DNA of 64,000 nt, from contig NZ_KQ970261.1 in the NCBI RefSeq assembly GCF_001579045.1, forward strand, positions 212,534 to 276,533, given 5' to 3'. The DNA comes from Streptococcus mitis (GTDB lineage Bacteria > Bacillota > Bacilli > Lactobacillales > Streptococcaceae). A model generated the notes under the pieces. That model searched no databases. It was given only the letters and a program-made list of their open reading frames with translations, and was not told the origin of the DNA. Below are positions 46,614 to 55,400 of this stretch, in pieces. Both the position numbers and the translations under genes were made by a program. The stretch's first letter is position 1; every line of letters starts with the position of its first letter.

Positions 46614-46648
46614 TCACATTTTAGCTGGATTGAGAAAAGTGTAACAAG

Positions 46649-47137
46649 CTATTCTCCACTCTCCAATTCATCCATGTCTTGCTCGAACTTTTTCTGAGCC
46701 CATTCGCCATAGCTCTTCAGACCAAGATTGCCGATAAAGACCCAAGGAAGGTAAATGACATAAGTAATGACCCAAGCGGACAGGTATTTAGCGTTCAAAG
46801 GATTGTGCTGATAAATTTCTATGTTGAATTGATAATTCTGCAACATCAATAGAGTTGTAATCGCCAAGGTTAGGAAAAAACAACCCAAAATCGTAAAATG
46901 AAAACGACTATAGTAGGTCACTCCCAGATAACGGGCACGATTGAAAAAGAAGAAAATTCCTACTATCAGAGTATAGACTAGAAAATTCGGATTAAAAAGA
47001 GAGGGAGCTAATACAGCCACCAAATAGCTTAGAAGCACAAGCACAATGAAGAGGGAAAAGGATTCTGCCCCAGCTTTATTGATTAGTTGTTCTTCTCTTT
47101 CGTCAAGTAATTGATAATGAATGAATTTATTTACCAT
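46649..47137 (-). CDS. membrane protein paired with HTH regulator (DUF3278-like)
   Basis: A 162-residue protein with four hydrophobic segments (about residues 28-48, 52-70, 82-102 and 125-148) and a charged C-terminus. The N-terminal polar stretch DEREEQLINKAGAESF is typical of the small membrane proteins that follow Cro/CI-type repressors in Firmicutes (DUF3278-like; family not certain). It overlaps the HTH gene by 11 bases and has GGGAGGAAGAAG before the ATG. Confidence 0.7.
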   Translation of the reverse strand: MVNKFIHYQLLDEREEQLINKAGAESFSLFIVLVLLSYLVAVLAPSLFNPNFLVYTLIVGIFFFFNRARYLGVTYYSRFHFTILGCFFLTLAITTLLMLQNYQFNIEIYQHNPLNAKYLSAWVITYVIYLPWVFIGNLGLKSYGEWAQKKFEQDMDELESGE

Positions 47138-47336
47138 CTTCTTCCTCCCAAAATAGTTGGTCTAGGGTTTTCCCTAAACATCTGCAAATGGACTGGCAGA
47201 GCGAGAGACTGGGATTGTATTTTCCCGCCTCTATCAAACCAATAGTCTGGCGCGTCACCCCGACAGCCTCTGCCAGTTGACCTTGTGTTAAATCAAGCTC
47301 GACTCGAGCTAATTTTAATTTTAAATTTTTAGCCAC
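47127..47336 (-). CDS. small Cro/CI-type (XRE) transcriptional regulator
   Basis: A 69-residue protein consisting of one helix-turn-helix (LTQGQLAEAVGVTRQTIGLIEAGKYNPSLSLC). I choose the GTG at 47336 because AGGAGGACGCAG lies just before it and similar proteins start there; an ATG ten codons upstream lacks a binding site. It probably controls its own transcript with the downstream membrane protein gene. Confidence 0.88.
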   Translation of the reverse strand: MAKNLKLKLARVELDLTQGQLAEAVGVTRQTIGLIEAGKYNPSLSLCQSICRCLGKTLDQLFWEEEDGK

Positions 47337-47410
47337 CTGCGTCCTCCTAATAATTTTAATACTCATCTACTCTTAAAAAATCCAAAACTAACACAAGCTG
47401 TCAGCTATTT

Positions 47411-47416
47411 ATTATA
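47411..47416 (-). promoter_or_regulatory. promoter of HTH-membrane protein pair
   Basis: Minus strand -10 TATAAT with TTGGAG 16 bases upstream as a possible -35. Confidence 0.45.
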
Positions 47417-47553
47417 ACCTCATTAATTAGCACTCCAATATTATCTTCAGCCTAAAATCAGTATGTTAGATTGTTTGAAATAAACTCCCTAGCTGGCTAT
47501 TTGATTTTTTTGTTTAGTATTAGCTTTAGTAGAGTCTTTTAAACGAGTTTTGA

Positions 47554-47688
47554 TTACTTGTATTTCTTGTTTAGTTTAGTTGCTTTCATATCACTATTAT
47601 ATAATGCTTTTGGAAATGAGTCTAGTGTAAGACAAAAACGTGTACACAGCAAGAGCAGGAGCATACAAAGATGACTGATTTTTTTCAT
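47554..47688 (-). CDS. 44-residue secreted peptide next to an ABC exporter
   Basis: ATG at 47688 is preceded by GGGAGGTATCTCT, a strong ribosome binding site. The peptide starts MKKISHLCMLLLLLCTRFCLT, a typical signal-like hydrophobic segment with three cysteines, followed by a polar basic tail (MKATKLNKKYK). It lies 95 bases after the ABC permease gene, on the same strand. It could be a bacteriocin-like, signalling or immunity-related peptide, or a small membrane protein. No double-glycine leader or clear lipobox is present. I do not recognise a family. Confidence 0.5.
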   Translation of the reverse strand: MKKISHLCMLLLLLCTRFCLTLDSFPKALYNSDMKATKLNKKYK

Positions 47689-47783
47689 AGAGATACCTCC
47701 CGTGAAGAGACGAAAGCAAGATAGGTGCAAGTACTTTTTATTTTTTACTAGATTTTAAGTCTACAAAATAATACTAAACAAAA

Positions 47784-48512
47784 CTAAAATGAATACTCCT
47801 TGCTTTTCTTGAGAGTGAAAAAGTACAATAAAATGATTGTAGTGATTGCCACAAGATACTGACTAATAGACATCGTATTTGAAGCAACAAATACAGGTAA
47901 GGAATAAAAAGGAAGAAGTTCAATTGCTTTGATAAACAAATCATTACTAGTATTCATCATAATCGTATTTAATATATTAGGGACAAAGAGTAGTAAAGCT
48001 ACTAAAATACCAAATACCAAGCCACTTTTCAATTTGTATAAATAGAAAGTGTAAGATAATAGAAAATAAAATAGGACTAACAAAATTGTATTGACTACAA
48101 TGGCTACTATAAAATCTAATCCTAAATCACCTGGAACACCCAATTTACTTACGATGACTAGTAACACAATGCCATTCAAAGCATAAATAATGGAAACTGA
48201 GATGGCATATAGAAAATTGGACAAGACGTAAATCATCCGATTTTTCTGTTGATTATAAAATAAACTTATCGCATTGTGGGAAAAATCCCTACTAATAATT
48301 CGGTTAGCATGTATAACAGCCATTAACATACCGAGCATAGCATAAAAATTTGAAATATGCTTAATACCAAGTGATGTCCCTTGACTCTTTAGAATAAAGA
48401 ATGTAACCAGTATCGGCGGTATAAACGAGATAATCAATCCAAGATATATTACGCCTGATGAATATAAATCTCTTATATTTTCCTTAAGAAAATTTAATTT
48501 ATTTAATTTCAT
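47784..48512 (-). CDS. ABC-2 type transporter permease
   Basis: A 242-residue protein with six hydrophobic segments (about residues 18-38, 52-70, 97-120, 130-155, 165-185 and 215-235), the usual layout of ABC-2 permeases of the bacitracin/lantibiotic immunity type. It follows the ATPase gene after 15 bases. AAGGAAGGTTATAATC precedes the ATG. Confidence 0.82.
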   Translation of the reverse strand: MKLNKLNFLKENIRDLYSSGVIYLGLIISFIPPILVTFFILKSQGTSLGIKHISNFYAMLGMLMAVIHANRIISRDFSHNAISLFYNQQKNRMIYVLSNFLYAISVSIIYALNGIVLLVIVSKLGVPGDLGLDFIVAIVVNTILLVLFYFLLSYTFYLYKLKSGLVFGILVALLLFVPNILNTIMMNTSNDLFIKAIELLPFYSLPVFVASNTMSISQYLVAITTIILLYFFTLKKSKEYSF

Positions 48513-48527
48513 GATTATAACCTTCCT

Positions 48528-49373
48528 TTATTTTGAACGATTTAGATAAATATCTTTAAGCGTCTCTTTTTTAGTTTCAAAATCAACTACTTTAATAGAG
48601 TTTTCGTTAAAAAATTTAAAAAGCTCACTACTTTGAATATTCCCAGACATAGTAATTTTCAGTCCCTCTTCCTGAACAATATCCCCAAATTCTTGTTTGG
48701 TAATGAAAATGTCTTTATCTACAGCTGATGAAAAAGCTATCTCAAACAAGCAATTATGACTATCTTTTCCTACTTTTTGGAATGTCAAAAGCCCGTTCTC
48801 CAAGAAGAGGACTCTCTCACAAATTTCTTCAATATCTTCTAATTTATGACTCGATATTAAAATTCCCACATTTTCACTTAAAGCTAAGTTTTTTAGAACC
48901 GCTAAAACTATTTGTGATGATTCAATATCTAAACCATTAGTCGGTTCATCTAAAATCAATATATCAGGTTCCGTAACGAGAGTTAGAAGCAAAGCTAATT
49001 TTTGTTTTGTACCCAAAGAATAGGTCTTTACTTTTTTATTAATAGACTGAGTCAAATCTAACTTTTGAATCAAACTCCCAAATCTTTCTTTATTGTAATC
49101 AACACCATATAAATTTGACAAATATTTTAAATTCTCTAAACCTGTTTTAGATAAAAATAACTTTGGTTCTTCGATTAAATACCCAACATTATCACTACTT
49201 ATAATATTCCCTGAAGTCGGTTGATTATTCTGAACAAGAATTTTCATCAATGTACTCTTACCAACTCCGTTTCTCCCTACTAGACCAACAATTTCACCCT
49301 TGTTAAGTGCGAAATTTATATCTTTGAGAATGATTGAATGACCATAATGTTTACTTACATTTATAACTTCCAT
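48528..49373 (-). CDS. ABC transporter ATP-binding protein (BcrA-like)
   Basis: A 281-residue ATPase with Walker A GRNGVGKST (about residues 33-41), Q-loop, signature as YSLGTKQKLALLLTL (about 118-132), Walker B DILILDEPTNGLD and H-loop SSHKL. The SLGTKQ form of the signature is that of drug and bacteriocin self-protection exporters. With the permease it forms a two-gene exporter; the secreted peptide gene downstream may be connected. Extended -10 promoter at 49454-49459. Confidence 0.88.
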   Translation of the reverse strand: MEVINVSKHYGHSIILKDINFALNKGEIVGLVGRNGVGKSTLMKILVQNNQPTSGNIISSDNVGYLIEEPKLFLSKTGLENLKYLSNLYGVDYNKERFGSLIQKLDLTQSINKKVKTYSLGTKQKLALLLTLVTEPDILILDEPTNGLDIESSQIVLAVLKNLALSENVGILISSHKLEDIEEICERVLFLENGLLTFQKVGKDSHNCLFEIAFSSAVDKDIFITKQEFGDIVQEEGLKITMSGNIQSSELFKFFNENSIKVVDFETKKETLKDIYLNRSK

Positions 49374-49453
49374 TTTGTAATTCCTCCATTAATATTCTTG
49401 GTTTTCTCTTTGATCATCATTAATTTTAAAAAGTTGCGCCTCTTTTTAACAAC

Positions 49454-49459
49454 ATTATA
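49454..49459 (-). promoter_or_regulatory. promoter of ABC exporter genes
   Basis: Minus strand TGATATAAT extended -10, with TTGCAT 16 bases upstream. Confidence 0.5.
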
Positions 49460-49514
49460 TCATATATCTAACTTAATGCAATATATAAATGTCATTTTGT
49501 AAAATTTTATTAAC

Positions 49515-49546
49515 AAAAAAACTCTCTACCATAAAAAATAGAGAGT
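49515..49546 (-). terminator. intrinsic terminator before the ABC exporter genes
   Basis: ACTCTCTA pairs with TAGAGAGT and is followed on the minus strand by TTTTTTT. It ends transcription from the acetyltransferase gene and HAD fragment. Confidence 0.8.
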
Positions 49547-49553
49547 GTTGAGT

Positions 49554-49757
49554 TTAAATATAGGATTTTAAAATATCGACGACATCAGTTCTTTTCTTAA
49601 CCTGATAGGACTTGATTCCCAATTTCTCAACTGCGATTGTATTGTCCTCCATATCGTCTAGAAAGACACAATTTGTAGGATTTAACTGATATTTATCGAG
49701 AATCTCCTTTATACTTATGTCAAGAACCCCTCTTTGCCTTATACTTTCATATTCAGC
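49554..49757 (-). pseudogene. C-terminal remnant of a HAD-family hydrolase
   Basis: Reading on from the stop codon of the acetyltransferase gene in the same frame gives about 67 residues: a helical stretch (SIKEILDKYQLNP), the HAD motif IV region CVFLDDMEDNTIAVEKLGI and a final helix ending at the TAA of 49554. The N-terminal part with the catalytic DxD is absent, so this is the tail of a lost gene. Confidence 0.75.
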
Positions 49758-50168
49758 TTACAAATCCTTTTGGTAATAAAATCTTTGCCCTGTATAGGGA
49801 TAGTCTTGCAAGGTAAAAACTTCCTTGTAGCCATGCTTCTGATAAAAGTCTGGTGCCTGGAACTGGTAAGTATTGACAAAGGCAAAACGACAGTTTCGAT
49901 TCTTAGCTTCACTTTCTGCCTGCTTCAATAGTTTTGAACCGATTCCTTGCCCTCGTAATTCCTCTTTTACAAACAAATATTCGATTCCCAACCAATTTCC
50001 AAAAGTCTCTGCTATCAAACCTGCCAGGAGATTGCCCTTTTCATCTTCGACATAAAGATTCAGTGGCTCACTTTCAGCCTCTTCTCTTTTTGAACGGTTA
50101 TAAGCACGAATCAAATTCCCAATTTCCTGGACTTTCTGGGATTCCTCATTTTCCAATCTAAAGTACAT
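49758..50168 (-). CDS. GNAT N-acetyltransferase
   Basis: A 136-residue protein with a GNAT fold: LAGLIAETFGNWLGIEYLFV strand region and the acetyl-CoA loop ELRGQGIGSKLLKQAE (about residues 73-88), then FVNTYQFQAPDFYQKHGY. Substrate unknown. Start after AGGAGGTTTGG. The gene has a consensus promoter and is followed by the HAD remnant and a terminator. Confidence 0.85.
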   Translation of the reverse strand: MYFRLENEESQKVQEIGNLIRAYNRSKREEAESEPLNLYVEDEKGNLLAGLIAETFGNWLGIEYLFVKEELRGQGIGSKLLKQAESEAKNRNCRFAFVNTYQFQAPDFYQKHGYKEVFTLQDYPYTGQRFYYQKDL

Positions 50169-50199
50169 CCAAACCTCCTAGAGAACGATTACAGCTTGA

Positions 50200-50227
50200 T
50201 TATAGTCTTATTTCAATAGACTGTCAA
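50200..50227 (-). promoter_or_regulatory. consensus promoter of the acetyltransferase gene
   Basis: Minus strand TTGACA followed after 16-17 bp by TATAAT (50200-50205), about 30 bases before the ATG. Confidence 0.7.
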
Positions 50228-50271
50228 ACCAAAGAAAAATTGAGCATATCAGCTTGCATAAACATCAAATG

Positions 50272-50303
50272 AACAAACAAGCACCCCCTCTTGGAGATGC
50301 TTG
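50272..50303 (-). terminator. terminator at the end of island B
   Basis: CAAGCA pairs with TGCTTG, with further CC/GG pairs inside, and TTTGTT follows on the minus strand. The stretch from here to the gene end at 50498 shows nothing else recognisable. Confidence 0.55.
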
Positions 50304-50497
50304 TTACTTCGTTGTGAAGGTATATTTTTAACAATTTATATTTCCAAATATTCATCATAGAATATTGATATTGAACTCTTTCTTGCATTGCTAGTACTAG
50401 CAAATGGAACTTATATACTAGATTCTAAGCATCTCATTCTTTCACTGATGAATACATTTAAACTACTTTCATCTAATTTGGAAACTTTTCAAACGAT

Positions 50498-50983
50498 TTA
50501 GTTTTCATTCCATATGTCTCTGCGTTCATTGGTAACATATAAAACTTGATTATGTTTTACAGCTTTTCTCCAGATGAAGAAGCCAAAAGCTGGAGCAGCT
50601 AATGTTATCCAAAAATAAACTAAGATATACTGTAAAATAGTTTTCTTTACTAATCCCCAGAATGTTCCATAGCGAACTAGACCATCCAAGAAATTCTGTA
50701 TAATTCCCCCTTGATAATTCCAATAAGAATAGTGCCAAAACACAAAAGATAACCAAGTTAAGACAACAGCAATTAGAAAACCGAAAATCCCTAAAGGAGG
50801 AACCCAAAACATTATCCAAAAAAGAAAGACCAAGAAACTACATAATGTTTTTCTAATTACATATTGTTTACGATAGTCCTCTCTTAAATGATCCCTTACA
50901 GATTGTAAGAAATTACCAAATTTTTCTTTAGCAGCTCCTGCGGATGGTGGGGTTACATATTCTTTCTTAAAATTATCTGACAT
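50498..50983 (-). CDS. multi-pass membrane protein of island B, unknown
   Basis: A 161-residue protein with about three hydrophobic segments (residues about 48-65, 68-88 and 118-138), rich in W and F, with a polar N-terminal region (EKFGNFLQSVRDHLREDYRKQ). It follows the AAA+ gene after 21 bases, with GAGGAAAGAAAGTAT as ribosome binding site, and appears to be the last gene of the island B unit. It may correspond in role to the small membrane proteins of island A, without clear sequence similarity. No family recognised. Confidence 0.6.
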   Translation of the reverse strand: MSDNFKKEYVTPPSAGAAKEKFGNFLQSVRDHLREDYRKQYVIRKTLCSFLVFLFWIMFWVPPLGIFGFLIAVVLTWLSFVFWHYSYWNYQGGIIQNFLDGLVRYGTFWGLVKKTILQYILVYFWITLAAPAFGFFIWRKAVKHNQVLYVTNERRDIWNEN

Positions 50984-51004
50984 ATACTTTCTTTCCTCTT
51001 TCTA

Positions 51005-52918
51005 TTAAATATAACAATTCTCCAAGACTTCACTAGGTATCGTTTCTATGATCTCGATATTGTTTTCAAAAAGATACATTGCTACCTTGCGTAAAATTTT
51101 CTCATTTTGGTTTCTGACCCAGCGACCGTTACTAAAATCATTGCTTCTTTCAAAATTATTTTTCAGAAGTTTTTGATAAGCTTCTACATCTACTTTATAA
51201 CCCTTGCTTACTAAATCATTTAGACCAATCTGATACAATTGCTCAATAGAATAATCTTCAAAATGAAATACATTTGGAATACGACTCCGCAATCCTTCAT
51301 TCATTTCTAAGAATTTTTCCATATCCTTTGTATAACCTGCAAAAATTAAGACAATATCCTCTCGATGATCTTCCATGAATTTCAAGATTTCGTCAATAGC
51401 TTCCGAGCCAAAATCTTTTTCTCCACCTTTTGCAAGTGTATAGGCTTCATCAATAAAGAGAACTCCACCTAGTGCAGATTCTAATACTTTTCTTGTTTTG
51501 ATAGCAGTATGACCTATATGCTGACCGACTAAATCACTTCGAGACGTTTCTACATACTTATCTGTTGGAATGATATTATTTTCATAAAGTAGTTTCCCCA
51601 TCAATCTAGCAACTGTAGTTTTACCAGTACCAGGGTTTCCTAAAAACAATGAATGCAAAGTTACTCCAGATGTATTAAAGCCCTTATCTTTTCGGGATTT
51701 ATTCATATTAGTAATAGCAATAAATTCTTGAACTTCATTTTTGACACTATCCAGTCCAATCATATCCTGTAACTTTTCAAACGTTGTTTTTTCACCAAAA
51801 TGACTAATAGATACTTCATCATTTACTAAGGTATATTGATTATTTTCATCTAAGATAACATCTGTATAATCTTCATTGGTTTTTACTCTCAGTAATTCAC
51901 CGACTTCAAATTTAACATTTCGTTCCAGTTTTATATCTGGGTTTGTTTTCATTCCTACAATTATTTTATTTAATCGTAGGTTAGAATTACCGTCAGAGTA
52001 TACATTAATCTTATTATGATTTCCTCCTAAAACCATTAAGATATTTCCAGTAACAGATGAATGATCTTCAAAATCTCCAAGTTCTACCAATCCCAGATGG
52101 TCTTCAATATAGACTGACGATTTCACTGTTTTAATCGAATGAAGCATTGCAAAGCCTACAGATAAGGAACTCTCTTTTAGATAACAAGCGTTTATATACT
52201 TCTCATCATTGTCTAGAAAAACTCTCGTATCCAGTAAGGTTAAGCTTGATTGAGTACATTCAATTGTAGAGCGCTTATTTTCAAAACTTCCTGCAAATAA
52301 AATAGAACTTTTAATACTTCCTTCTGATTTTGTCCCTAAGAATATTCCATTATTATCCGAAACTTCTAACTCAATATTGGATAATTCAAATCGTGAGTTA
52401 TCAAATACTGTTTGAACATAGATATTCGTATCTTGAATTAGAACTGTAGAATTATCAAAATATATACGCTGACGTTTATCTGGTTGAAAAGAACGAACTA
52501 CAGAATTTTTAATCGTAACGGTTGAATCTTTAGAATAACAGATCGGATAAATTTCACCTTCAGTCTGATTTGATTCTAAAAGAACAGTATCTAATAGTAC
52601 AGATGATCCTGGTTTTATATTCAAACAATTATATTTTTCTTCTTTGACATTTAAAGCTAGATTTTTAAACGTCACATTTACACCATCAATAGCAAACAAA
52701 CCATCTAATGTAGGTAAAATGAGTTGCTCCTCTTCAATAACGTTTCCAATAAATGATAAATTTTTATCAATTAGAATTGATCCAAATTCTACTTTAAAAT
52801 TTTCTTGGATTTCAATTGTATCTCCATCACTTGCAGCCGCAATTGCAGCATCAAAATCCCAAGTTGTTCTTTTAGAAAATAAAGAAGAATTATCTTTACC
52901 AACTAAAAAATAAGCCAT
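51005..52918 (-). CDS. beta-helix / AAA+ ATPase fusion (island B)
   Basis: A 637-residue protein without signal peptide. Residues about 1-345 are short beta-strand repeats (NVTFKNLALNV, SSVLLDTVLLES, STVTIKNSVV) as in right-handed beta-helices, beginning with the AAIAAASDGDTIEIQ cap motif. One CbbX/SpoVK-type AAA+ domain follows: Walker A GNPGTGKT at 427-434, Walker B VLFIDEAY at 486-493, arginine-finger-like GLRSRIPN near 543-550 and a C-terminal lid (SNGRWVRNQNEK). The AAA+ domain is closest to the second one of the island A protein (HSLFLGNPGTGKT, IKT.EVL.SALGGVLFIDEAYTL). It follows the small choline-binding protein gene after 72 bases with AAGGAGAACAAT before the ATG. Function unknown. 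Confidence 0.85.
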   Translation of the reverse strand: MAYFLVGKDNSSLFSKRTTWDFDAAIAAASDGDTIEIQENFKVEFGSILIDKNLSFIGNVIEEEQLILPTLDGLFAIDGVNVTFKNLALNVKEEKYNCLNIKPGSSVLLDTVLLESNQTEGEIYPICYSKDSTVTIKNSVVRSFQPDKRQRIYFDNSTVLIQDTNIYVQTVFDNSRFELSNIELEVSDNNGIFLGTKSEGSIKSSILFAGSFENKRSTIECTQSSLTLLDTRVFLDNDEKYINACYLKESSLSVGFAMLHSIKTVKSSVYIEDHLGLVELGDFEDHSSVTGNILMVLGGNHNKINVYSDGNSNLRLNKIIVGMKTNPDIKLERNVKFEVGELLRVKTNEDYTDVILDENNQYTLVNDEVSISHFGEKTTFEKLQDMIGLDSVKNEVQEFIAITNMNKSRKDKGFNTSGVTLHSLFLGNPGTGKTTVARLMGKLLYENNIIPTDKYVETSRSDLVGQHIGHTAIKTRKVLESALGGVLFIDEAYTLAKGGEKDFGSEAIDEILKFMEDHREDIVLIFAGYTKDMEKFLEMNEGLRSRIPNVFHFEDYSIEQLYQIGLNDLVSKGYKVDVEAYQKLLKNNFERSNDFSNGRWVRNQNEKILRKVAMYLFENNIEIIETIPSEVLENCYI

Positions 52919-52990
52919 TATTGTTCTCCTTAAATACGATATATCTAAAATATATTTTATCTATCAAGTATGACTATAGCTCTGTCACTC

Positions 52991-53920
52991 CTACACCCAC
53001 TCACCATTAGCATTCACGCGATAGCCATCTGGTGTTGTAGTATTTACCAAAAGAGCTCCTGAGTTTGTGAAGTAATACCATGATTTTCCAACTTGAGACC
53101 AGCCACCTTTATTCATAGCACCTGAACCGTTTAAGTAATACCAAGTGTTCCCTTGATGAAGCCAACCTGTTACCATGACTCCTGAGCCATTAAGATAATA
53201 CCATACACCGCCTGTTTGGAACCATCCTGTTACCATTGCACCTGAGCCATTGAGGTAGTACCAGGCATTCCCGATGTAGAGCCAGCCAAGTTGCATTTGA
53301 CCATCATTAGCAAGGTAATACCAAACGCCACCTACTTGGAGCCAACCTACTTGCTTACGACCTGACTGGTCAAAGTAGAACCATTTACCGTTTTCTAAAA
53401 CCCAACCTACTTTTTTAGCTTTTGGAGTTTCTTCAGATTTTTTTGAATTTCTGTTCAAAGGATCTCCTGATGTAAAACCTGGATCTGGGATTACGTAATT
53501 CTTTTTAGACTCGTTTTCTGGTCCTATAGGTTCTTTAGCTGGTGATGTATATTTTGGAATTGATGATGTCTTAACACCTACACCTGGCAGTGCATACATT
53601 GGACTAGATTCATTCTTCTTGTATTGGTGGAACAAGTTATCTCCTAATGGAGAATCAATTTTTACACTATTCACATAAGTATATCCTTCAATTGTCTCTG
53701 CAGGACCTCTTCCACGCCCCAAATACTTTATCTCTTCTTTTGTATCAATATCTACTAGAGTTGTGTAACCTGAAAAATTTATATCATTACCATCATCAGG
53801 ACGAACTGTAGCTCTTTCAAAATGATATGAAAGATTCTTAGCTCCTACAGAATTCCATACCCCTGCCATCACGAGACTCAACCCCATCACTGTTCCTGTC
53901 AATACGTGTTTTAGTTTCAT
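52991..53920 (-). CDS. small choline-binding surface protein of island B
   Basis: A 309-residue protein with signal peptide to about residue 27 (VGA-KN), a non-repetitive N-terminal part (about 28-165: LSYHFERATVRPDDGNDINFSGYTTLVDI..., then a proline-rich linker) and about seven choline-binding repeats (GWLQVGGVWYYLANDGQMQL type, about 170-309). It ends NTTTPDGYRVNANGEWV, nearly as in the large island A choline-binding protein. AAGGAGAAATAGAAA precedes the ATG. Held at the surface by choline. Confidence 0.87.
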   Translation of the reverse strand: MKLKHVLTGTVMGLSLVMAGVWNSVGAKNLSYHFERATVRPDDGNDINFSGYTTLVDIDTKEEIKYLGRGRGPAETIEGYTYVNSVKIDSPLGDNLFHQYKKNESSPMYALPGVGVKTSSIPKYTSPAKEPIGPENESKKNYVIPDPGFTSGDPLNRNSKKSEETPKAKKVGWVLENGKWFYFDQSGRKQVGWLQVGGVWYYLANDGQMQLGWLYIGNAWYYLNGSGAMVTGWFQTGGVWYYLNGSGVMVTGWLHQGNTWYYLNGSGAMNKGGWSQVGKSWYYFTNSGALLVNTTTPDGYRVNANGEWV

Positions 53921-53937
53921 TTTCTATTTCTCCTTTT

Positions 53938-55029
53938 TTACTCACTAACCTTATAATAAAATTCGTTTGGATCGGATAATGCACCTGCATATTGGGCAAT
54001 CAACAACCGATCCTTGCTACTGTCAGATACATCTGTGTAAGTTGCATCGCCTGCATTAAAGTCTGGATGCACAATTCCTTGTGGAATGAGGGTAACAGAT
54101 GCGCCACCGACACCACTGCTTGAAGTCATGCCAAATTGAGCCATATTATTTACAATCTTCGGTGCTGCATCAGTCAAGACCGCTCCATTTGTAAAGCCAT
54201 TCTCATCAAAAGTGACTTCGCCACCCTTGTTATTCTTCCAAGTACCTTTGATACTGCTAAAGTTTTTCTGATGAATCTCAGCCAGATGAGCACCAGGTCC
54301 CTTGGCCTGCTCCTCTAGGTCAATAAAGGGACGGCTAGCTGAAGCATCATCAAATATCAACCAGTTCAAGCCTTCTAAGTCCACCTGCTTAATCCCATCT
54401 AACCCTTGTAAACTTGAAGGATCCTTGGTTTCTCTCAAATCATAGTCAACTGAGCTGGCTTCCTGATAACGGCCATCCGCAAAGAGATAAGTTTTAGCAA
54501 TGGCCTCCGGTCTAGAAGCGCTGAAAATCAAGTAAGAGATGGCGCCATTTTCATAAGGAATCAAGATTTGACGTGAACCACCTTTACCAGCAACCCCACC
54601 AGCCTTGACTAGCTGGGCTCCCTGATCTGTCAGATAGTAAATCCCAAGCAAGACCTTATCTTGCTTAATTAGCAATTCTTTCTTCCCATCCTTATTGATA
54701 TCGTAGAAAGTATAGCTGATGTCTCTTCCTTGGTAATCAAACAAAATGGAATCGATATAAGACTCTTCTTTGTTACCTGTCGAATTCTGTGGCATTTGTT
54801 GTTTTTGCGCTGTCTTAACTCGCTCTCTATAGGAGTCTAAGATATTCTGATAGACAATCTGGTAATCAATTTTTGCTTGTTCAGCTTTTTTGTCTTCTGA
54901 AGCACTGGTTTGAACTGTAGCGTCAGCCGACTCAGCTTCGCTTGTCTGGCTAGCTTGCTGCCCACAGGCTGCTAATAAAAGCACTGAGCTAGCCACTAAC
55001 AAGCCACTAAAGATGCCTTTCTTGGACAT
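53938..55029 (-). CDS. lipoprotein with Asp-rich repeat motif and DUF6287-like domain (island B)
   Basis: A 363-residue lipoprotein: lipobox LLAAC with cysteine at residue 22, a polar linker, the YDINKDGKKELLI motif near residue 118 that resembles FG-GAP/VCBS-type calcium loops, and a C-terminal domain starting IKGTWKNNKGGEVTFDENGFTNG (about 248-363) of a type common in streptococcal lipoproteins (DUF6287-like; tentative). It corresponds in motif order to the island A protein at 7307-8521, which uses a C-terminal membrane anchor instead. AAAGGGAGGGATT precedes the ATG. Confidence 0.78.
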   Translation of the reverse strand: MSKKGIFSGLLVASSVLLLAACGQQASQTSEAESADATVQTSASEDKKAEQAKIDYQIVYQNILDSYRERVKTAQKQQMPQNSTGNKEESYIDSILFDYQGRDISYTFYDINKDGKKELLIKQDKVLLGIYYLTDQGAQLVKAGGVAGKGGSRQILIPYENGAISYLIFSASRPEAIAKTYLFADGRYQEASSVDYDLRETKDPSSLQGLDGIKQVDLEGLNWLIFDDASASRPFIDLEEQAKGPGAHLAEIHQKNFSSIKGTWKNNKGGEVTFDENGFTNGAVLTDAAPKIVNNMAQFGMTSSSGVGGASVTLIPQGIVHPDFNAGDATYTDVSDSSKDRLLIAQYAGALSDPNEFYYKVSE

Positions 55030-55040
55030 AATCCCTCCCT

Positions 55041-55397
55041 TTATTTCTTTTTAAAGGATTTGCCAGCTAGTACACCAGAAGGATCTGAAGTAATGGTCAA
55101 CTCTCCACCTTTGATTTCATAACCTAGTTTCAGTGAAGACAATTCAAGAGTCTTTTCTTTCTGATTGACCTTCATCTCGTCTGTCTGCTCCGTTGGCTTA
55201 CCTTCTGTTAGGATACCAATTGTTTTTCCGCTTGTATGAACTTGTCCCTTGTCACCCTTGATCTGGATAGTCACAGTTGCTTCTTCCATAAATGGCATGC
55301 TACCTTGATAGACATAAGTCCCATCTGCTGATGAGCAGGCTGCAAGAAGCAATAAGCTAGTCACTAACGATAATACAAATGCTAGTTTCTTTTTCAA
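55041..55397 (-). CDS. small lipoprotein of island B, unknown
   Basis: A 118-residue lipoprotein: lipobox LLAAC (cysteine at 21), then a short beta-rich domain (GTYVYQGSMPFMEEATVTIQIKGDKGQV) ending KSFKKK. The start codon is TTG at 55397, with GAGGGATAAAAA before it; no ATG fits. It lies directly after the LPXTG gene stop (3 bases between). The GTY... opening resembles the extracellular part of the frameshifted island A gene at 13037-13569 (LDGTYEILTKRD), which may be its counterpart. Confidence 0.7.
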   Translation of the reverse strand: MKKKLAFVLSLVTSLLLLAACSSADGTYVYQGSMPFMEEATVTIQIKGDKGQVHTSGKTIGILTEGKPTEQTDEMKVNQKEKTLELSSLKLGYEIKGGELTITSDPSGVLAGKSFKKK

Positions 55398-55400
55398 TTT

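Noticed and set aside
47490-47528. Degenerate boxC remnant (CCCTAGCTGGCTATTTGATTTT)
   Set aside because: It resembles boxC only loosely and no boxA or boxB lies nearby, so it is not listed as a repeat.
49374-49450. Leader peptide upstream of the ABC ATPase gene
   Set aside because: Two very short frames exist but neither has a binding site distinct from that of the ATPase gene.
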